DNA of 64,000 bases. It comes from Leptobrachium leishanense. Lineage: Eukaryota; Chordata; Amphibia; Anura; Megophryidae. Position 1 is the stretch's first letter, and every line of letters starts with the position of its first letter. The notes under the pieces are model-generated. The model searched no databases and was not told the DNA's origin. It saw nothing but the letters and a program-made list of their open reading frames with translations. Positions 57,892 through 64,000 of the stretch are shown here, piece after piece. Made by a program: the position numbers and the translations under genes. Location: assembly GCA_009667805.1 (NCBI GenBank), contig CM019067.1:161157049-161221048 (forward strand). The letters are read 5' to 3'.

Positions 57892-58124
57892 CCCCTTCAC
57901 TGCTGAGCCATTTCGGGTCTAATTTTTCTTCTTTACTTTAAACATGGTCATGTTTGGTATCATTGGAAAGACCATGCTCTGGCCTTTCTACTGATCACAA
58001 ACATGACCCTCTAGCTGCCAACAGTGGGGAGATATCGTGGTTCAAAGGAACCACCTATCTCCACCCCTATCTTTCCTTAGGAGTCAATGAGGACTTTCCC
58101 CACACGTCCTCAGCAGTGAAAGGG
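57892..58124. mobile_element. 233-bp TTAA MITE
   Basis: TTAA at 57888-57891 and 58125-58128. Ends CCCCTTCACTGCTGAG and complement CTCAGCAGTGAAAGGG, 15 of 16. Contains the same GGTATCATTGGAAAG and CTAGCTGCCA words as the larger hairpin elements, so it is probably a deletion derivative. Confidence 0.92.
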
Positions 58125-58128
58125 TTAA

Positions 58129-58441
58129 TGAAGAGTGGCTATGTATTCAAGCCCAATGAGTGGATAGATATAACGATGGCTTCTGTGCAGTGTCCCTCTA
58201 GGGAACCTAGTGTGTTTTGCTTCTTGTAGTATCATAAGCTTTTAAATGCTAAAAAAAAAGCAGGCTCAGCTTCATCCGATCTTAACATCTTCTTTAGCTA
58301 TTACCAGCATTGTTCATGATCTTTGCTAAGTATGCTGCTGTGAGGCACATTGTGGCCTTGGAATAAATAACTCAAAACCATTATATAGTATCCATTAATA
58401 CATATCCTACTATATATAAGAGGGGTTGATGTACCAGAGGG
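58129..58441. other. unassigned interval
   Basis: No feature supported. Confidence 0.4.
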
Positions 58442-58449
58442 GTGAAGGC

Positions 58450-60407
58450 TAGGGATGGGCTGCCGGTTCCTTTTCGAACATGAGTTCGAATCAAACATCG
58501 GGCGTTTGAAAGTTCGGCGAACTTCGAACATTTTGTGATGTTTGCAAAAAAGTTTGACCGTTTTTGAAATGCTGTTTGCAAAAAACTTACTGAACGAAAA
58601 TGTCTGGAATTTACACATAACATCCAACGAATGAATGATAAGAAAAAGGACTGTTACAGAAAAATGAAAAAACGATAAAAAGAACGGAAACAAATTTTGC
58701 AAAAAAAATGCCAAAAAATGCTTAAAAGAACATAAACAATTTAAAAGTAAAGAGACTCTTTACTGCAGAATATAATAATGAACGGTTTATTAGATATTGA
58801 ATTTAAACTGGAATATTTTTAATATTGAAGCCTATGGGATTCTACCGAATAAACCTGCCGAATGAAACCACCGAATAGCAGGGCATTTCGGCAACTTTTC
58901 ACTGCTGGTTTTTGTTCTCGGAATAGACAAAGCATTGCTTCTCTATGGTTATTTCACTGCCCTCAAACAGGCACCGACCAGGCACCGTATGTGCAGGCAT
59001 CAATTGGCGAACTGCCTGCTCTCTGAATAGTCGAATGGCCAGGAAAGGTAACCGTACACTGAATTTCAGTGTTCGGTTACCTTTCGGCCACAATTCGGAT
59101 CTCTTTGAATAACCCTGTTAGATTCTCGGGGTCGTGCACCATCGACTACAACACAATTTTTCTGCATTTGATTGTGACAGGTGCAAAACATTTCAATATT
59201 TGACCGCAGGGTCCAACCCTGCACTCTTCCACAATACCTCAGAGGGGTTACGGTGTGAAGGCACTAGCTGGCACCAAAGGCCCAATATTTGGATGCACTG
59301 ACCCATGTACTGGATGCATACAGGGCAGCCATCAGAAATGATGGGGCCCGTTACTGAACCTCACGGTGGGGCCCCCCGTAAACTTCCTCAACCCGTAACA
59401 GCTTTTCGCCCCCTTCCAAAAAAAAATAAGGACATAACACAGTTTCACAGCAATAAAACTCACAGTAATGTGTGGTGTGTATGAGCGTATCTGTCTCATC
59501 TGGGGCTCAGAGGGGGCCCGGCAAGCCGGGTGCCAGGAGTTGTGCCGGCTTCCGGACACAGGCTGGTCAGGAGGTGGGGCGCGGCATGATGACGCGTGCC
59601 CACCGGGTTTAAATACAGACAGCGCGATCCAGCTTATTGCCCTGTTGTGGAGTTTGCTTCACCCAGTGCTGAGTGTCTCCTGGCGATTCACTACTTGGTT
59701 GATTTTTCAGTCTCCGTTGTTACCTGGCTTGTATGAGAACCACCCCCGTATACCAGTCCTTGGCTATTCCTTGACCACTCTAACTCATTTTTTGGCTTAT
59801 ATGATAGATACCCCTTGTGTACCGTTTTGGCTAACCCTGACCACTCTAACACTGATCGATTTGGGCTTGTGTTAGAATGCGTCCTTGTATACCACCTGGT
59901 CCTGTGTGTTGGTCAAACATTTCCCACTCTTTGTTGGTCAAACATTTCCCACTCGTTGTTGGTCAAACATTTCCCACTCGTTGTTGGTTAAACATTTCCC
60001 ACTCGTTGTTGGTCAAACATTTCCCACTCGTTGGTAATAAAACATTTCCCACTCATTGGTGATAAAACATTTACCATGGCTTAAAATCGCGTTTAAACAT
60101 GAGCAAAAGTGGTAAAAATGAGCTCAGCGCACAGCGGTGAAATGGCTCAGCACTCAGCAGTGAAAGGGTTAAAAAAAAATTTTAAAAAAATAAATAATAA
60201 TCATTGTTTCCTGTCCCCAGGGCAGTACCCGGACCCCCATACACCTTTTATGGCCAATTTCTTGCATATATGCCCTCTTGGAGGGCACTTTCATTTTCTG
60301 AAGTTCGACCCCCATTGACTTGCATTACGTTCGAGTTCGAATTCGAACTTTTCGCCATTCGAGTGTTCAAGTTTGACCCGAACACATGGGTGTTCGGCCC
60401 ATCCCTA
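58450..60407. mobile_element. hAT copy A7, chimeric with F1
   Basis: TAGGGATGGGCTG to CGGCCCATCCCTA, with a perfect 8-bp duplication GTGAAGGC (58442-58449, 60408-60415). From about 58565 to 59126 it is the right two-thirds of an F1 element ending CTCTTTGAATAACCCTG. Then come one ~145-bp hAT repeat unit (59154-59300), a 25-bp minisatellite and the end of a TTAA-type element. Confidence 0.92.
59918..60072. repeat. 25-bp minisatellite
   Basis: About six units of TTGGTCAAACATTTCCCACT plus five bases, complementary to the array at 26519-26635. Confidence 0.93.
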
Positions 60408-60415
60408 GTGAAGGC

Positions 60416-60959
60416 ACGAGCCCAGGATGCCGGTGACACACAGGCAGACACTGGAGTAAGGTCCATACTGGGTTTTATTATGCTAAATCCATGTAAGGCA
60501 GCAGACAGGTACGGCTGTAGGTGGGGATTCAGAGTAAAGGAGGGGAACAAGGCAGGAAATTGGCTGACCACAGGTTACACAGAATGCAGGACTGAAACAC
60601 TCGGACAAGACAGAAAGAGAGCTGGACACAAGAAACACAAGATTCAAAGCAACATGAGAATACACAGACAGACCTCACAGAAGGGTACAGGCAACACAGG
60701 GGACAATTGTGGCAGAGGCCACATAACACAAGGCTCTGGAAGGTACAGTAAAGGCCTTGTGGCAGGAGGCCACATGGCAGGAGGCACTGGGTGGCAGGAG
60801 GCCACATGGCAGGAGGCACTGGAAGGCAGAAGCCACACGGCAGGAGGCTTGGAACTTGCAGAATACAGCTGGAGGAATCTGAGATCACATCTGGGCAGCA
60901 AGGCAGAAACACAGTGGGATACTGAAAGCTTGGTGTACAAGAGACTGACAGGTTAACAG
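60416..60959. other. unassigned repeat-like segment
   Basis: Contains a short internal repeat, GGCAGGAGGCCACAT and GGCAGGAGGCACTGG, at about 60772-60850. It continues past the inserted hAT element at 62604. It may be part of an LTR-type element, but I found no termini. Confidence 0.35.
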
Positions 60960-60967
60960 CTTTCTTC

Positions 60968-62603
60968 AGGGCCGTCTTTAACGCAGGGCAAAAAGGGCAG
61001 TTGCCCCGGGCCTAGTCATTGTTGTGGGGCCCAAAGCCGCTGCCACTGCTAGCGGAATGCATTAACAGCATCCCGCTAGCAGCCCCCTTGACTGGCCGTG
61101 TCTTCTTGCGAGTGCCAGCGTGCTCCCTCATGCGGCCTTCATCTTGCGAAGGCTGTTATGCGGCCTACAGATGAGATCTCGCGAGAGCGCGTCACAGCTT
61201 TCAGAAGCCGGCGGCCGCGTGGAGGAGAATGCTGGTGCCCGGAGGAGCACACGGGTCACCTGATCCTTAGCTCTGTGCTGGGTAAGTATAATTCTGGGGG
61301 TCTGTGCTGGGTACATATATATTTCTGGGGGGACTGTGCTGGGCACATATATATTTCTGGGGGGCTGTGCTGCATACATATATTCTGGTGGGCCTGCGCT
61401 GGATACATATATTTCTGGGGGCCTGTGCTGGATACAAATATTTATGGGGGCCTGCGCTGGATACATATATTTCTGGGGGTCTGTGCTGGGTACATATAAT
61501 TCTAGAGGCTTGTGCTGGGTACATATAATTCTGAGGGTCTGTGCTGGATACCTATATTTCTTGGGGGTCTGTGCTGGGTACATATAATTTGGGGGGTCTG
61601 TGCTGGGTACATATAATTTGGGGGGTCTGTGCTGGGTACATATAATTCTGGGGGCCTGTGCTGAATACATATATTTCTGGGGGTCTGTGCTGGGTACATA
61701 TAATTCTGAGGGTCTGTGCTGGGTACATATAATTCTGGGGGCCTGTGCTGAATACATATATTTCTGGGGGGTCTGTGCTGGGTACATATAATTCTGGAGG
61801 CCTGTGCTGGATACATATAATTCTGAGGGTCTTTGCTGGATACATATATTTCTGGGGGGGTCTGTGCTCCATACATATAATTCTGGGGGCCTTTGCTGGG
61901 TACATATATATTTCTGGGGGTCTGTGTTGGGTACATATATTTCTGAGGGTCTGTGCTGGGTACATATAATTCTGGGGGCCTGTGCTGAATACATATATTT
62001 CTGGGGGGTCTGTGCTGGGTACATATAATTCTGGAGGCCTGTGCTGGATACATATAATTCTGAGGGTCTTTGCTGGATACATATATTTCTGGGGGGGTCT
62101 GTGCTCCATACATATAATTCTGGGGGCCTTTGCTGGGTACATATATATTTCTGGGGGTCTGTGCTGGGTACATATATTTCTGGGGGGGTCTGTGCCTGGT
62201 ACATATAATTCTTGTTTTTGTGTTATTACAAGACTATATAGCTATTTGTTTTACACTTGAAATAATAATGTTCATTTGCATTTTATTACTGAAAGTTATT
62301 AAGATATTAACATGCCTTTTCTCCCAAGAACATATAACTGTTAATAATAGAAATATGACAAGAAAGAGCCTAGAAGAGACTATAATTGGCATGTACGTAC
62401 TGCTACACATCAATCTAAGGACTTGTTTGTGAGCCAGCTCTTTATGTCTACATTATTAAAGTTTTTTGAGACAAGTCCATCATGTATTTGTGTTTTTTTT
62501 TCTGAAGTTGTGGGTGGAGAGCAAAATGATGCGGTGGGTGGGCTTTTGGGGGGGCCCAAGAAAATGTTTGCCCAGGGTCCAGTCAATATTAAAGACAGGC
62601 CTG
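60968..62603. mobile_element. hAT-like element carrying a minisatellite
   Basis: Ends CAGGGCCGTCTTTAA and the complement of TTAAAGACAGGCCTG. Perfect 8-bp duplication GCTTTCTT (60960-60967, 62604-62611). The left part has GGGGCCC words. The centre is a ~30-bp minisatellite. No transposase. Confidence 0.92.
61270..62212 (+). repeat. ~30-bp minisatellite with a 237-bp higher-order unit
   Basis: About 32 units of TCTGTGCTGGGTACATATA plus a variable tail (TTCTGGGGG, ATTTCTGAGG). A block of eight units at about 61740-61975 repeats almost exactly at 61977-62165, a 237-bp offset. Confidence 0.95.
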
Positions 62604-62611
62604 GCTTTCTT

Positions 62612-63807
62612 GCAGAGCAACTTACACCAAGTGCTTGGCAGTGCTGAAGCCCTGAAGCACAAGCGTGGTTTCCTTTTCCTTGCTCACAATCAGGCTCTTG
62701 AGAACCACAGCTGCAGATTAAACCAGGAGTGGAATCTTGTGTTATAGCTGACTATACTAAACCTGTGCTATCACTTTAACTAGTGGCTCCGCCCAGGATG
62801 ACACAGGTCAGAGGGCACGGCAGCCATCTTCAGGGTCAGTGAGTGTGAGATCATAACATCTTGGATCGGGGACAAGTTGACCGGCCTCTTCAAAACCTGA
62901 TCTGGAATATACTGCCATGAAAGGAGCCTGTTGAGAGGCTTAAAAACTTGGCCATATATTGGGAACTTAATTCCCTTAATTTTTATCAGAGTTTAGGCTT
63001 AAAAGCTTTTTTTAAAATCTTGGGCATTATTGTAATACTGCCGCTAAAATGGGGACGCTAAGGAGGAAAACATGCACCAGCAGGTTTCTCCTTAGCGGTC
63101 CGGTTTTAGCTCCATATTACAGGGCAGGCGCTACGTTCGCAGCCTGCCCCATAACTCATTGCTAAGCCTGAGGATACTCGAGGCATCGCTAAGCGCCGCC
63201 ACAAGCATCCCCTTCACGGAGTCCATAGGACTCCATTGAGGCTTCGACTGTCGGTCACATGACCTGCAGAATCGTGCTTCTTGCGAGATCCTGCAGGTTG
63301 ACGCAGTGATTTCAGAGGGAGACTGGGGTCTTTTTTCCCCAGTATCACTCTGCTCCCAGCGGCCAGAAGAGGCAACCGCCATTCTCGCTGTGGGATGAGA
63401 GGTGCGTATCAGATTTTTGGCATTTTTTACAGCTCGTGATAACTGATTCTGCAGAAGTGGAATAATTTAACACCAGCTCCAAGCTGTGATTAACTTTTCC
63501 GTTAACCACAGTGGGATGTAATTAGCGTTTGGACTTTCTAATCTTAATGCAAATTAACTGTTTGGCATAGGGAGCCGAAAGTACAGTAAACTTGCGCAAT
63601 CTCCGAATCGTAATGGGTTGTTTAACCCTTTAGCTTTCGGAATGTATTATGGTGAGCTGAGCTGAGCACTAGTGTTAACTATGTAATAGGGCCCCTTGAA
63701 TGGGTTAAAAACTGTTGAAATCCTGAAAGGGTTAAGTTGTTAAACTATTTATAGGGTTAAAATTTTGTAAAATATTTAAATGTAGAAGCTACTTGTAGCC
63801 CTGTAGT
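62612..63807. other. unassigned interval
   Basis: No convincing gene. An 83-codon open frame on the minus strand (63131-63382) has no recognisable domain. Confidence 0.35.
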
Positions 63808-64000
63808 CAGAGGCGTAACTAGAATGGCCCGCCCCGGTGCAAGAATCTATGAAGGCCCCCCCTTGTCAGCTGTGGGGAGGGGCCGAGGTGGGCCATTGAA
63901 GTCAGCGGGGTGTACCAGATGCCCCACGCCTTCAAGACACACTCTCCGCGCGGGCCCCAGATATTAGACAGCCAGTATCAGAGACCCCCAGTAATTAACC
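63808..64000. mobile_element. start of a further DNA element (cut by window edge)
   Basis: CAGAGGCGTAACTAGAATGG followed by GGCCC-rich sequence resembles hAT-type starts I recall from vertebrates. The other end is outside the window. Confidence 0.45.

Noticed and set aside
61128..62204. A 358-codon minus-strand open frame of YVPSTDPQ-like units and plus-strand counterparts
   Set aside because: Minisatellite translation. Several frames are open at once, which argues against coding.

Overview
The window looks like repeat-dominated nuclear DNA from an amphibian, most likely a frog. I found no bacterial-style gene order, no rRNA, no CRISPR array and no convincing host exon. The organism call is inference. 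It rests on CR1 non-LTR elements whose 3' tails and encoded proteins match those I know from anuran genomes, on abundant hAT, PIF/Harbinger and TTAA-target DNA transposons, and on low coding density. All recognisable protein-coding sequence belongs to transposable elements, and every copy is broken.

Layout. 1-5.6 kb: the end of a hAT element, a LINE 3' end, a hAT-like MITE, a Harbinger-like MITE, a foldback repeat and a minus-strand tRNA-derived SINE. 5.6-10 kb: a TTAA-flanked element packed with consecutive hairpins, then two members of a family called F1 here (TIR CAGGGTTATTCAAAGAG). 10-17.3 kb: a hAT element with an 8-bp target duplication, a 333-bp tandem repeat carrying hammerhead-like cores, and several short hAT-type MITEs. 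18.8-26.2 kb: a nested stack in which an F1 element holds a CR1 LINE, and the LINE holds a complete 4.1-kb LTR element. That LTR element has one gag-like, repeat-expanded ORF and an apparent self-priming signal. 26.2-33.6 kb: three more hAT copies, one inserted at the exact end of another. 36.4-37.4 kb: a TIR element with a 216-bp palindrome and a minisatellite. 38.7-43.0 kb: another stack of TTAA elements, a retroposed unit with a hammerhead-like fold, and a CR1 fragment. 46.7-49.8 kb: hAT plus F1. 50.2-57.4 kb: a full-length hAT element with a BED-type transposase frame interrupted by three stops and a 3' array of ~145-bp repeats. 57.9-62.6 kb: a TTAA MITE, a hAT copy, and a hAT-like element holding a ~30-bp minisatellite with higher-order structure.

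How the parts relate. The 50.2-57.4 kb element is the likely transposase source for the hAT copies at 10.2, 26.2, 26.9, 31.2, 46.7 and 58.5 kb, because they share termini and internal blocks. The same ~110-bp internal block also occurs in F1 elements, which have different ends, so modules have moved between families. Tandem repeats have arisen inside at least five separate elements. Boundaries were fixed by eye from terminal repeats and target duplications. No database search was possible.
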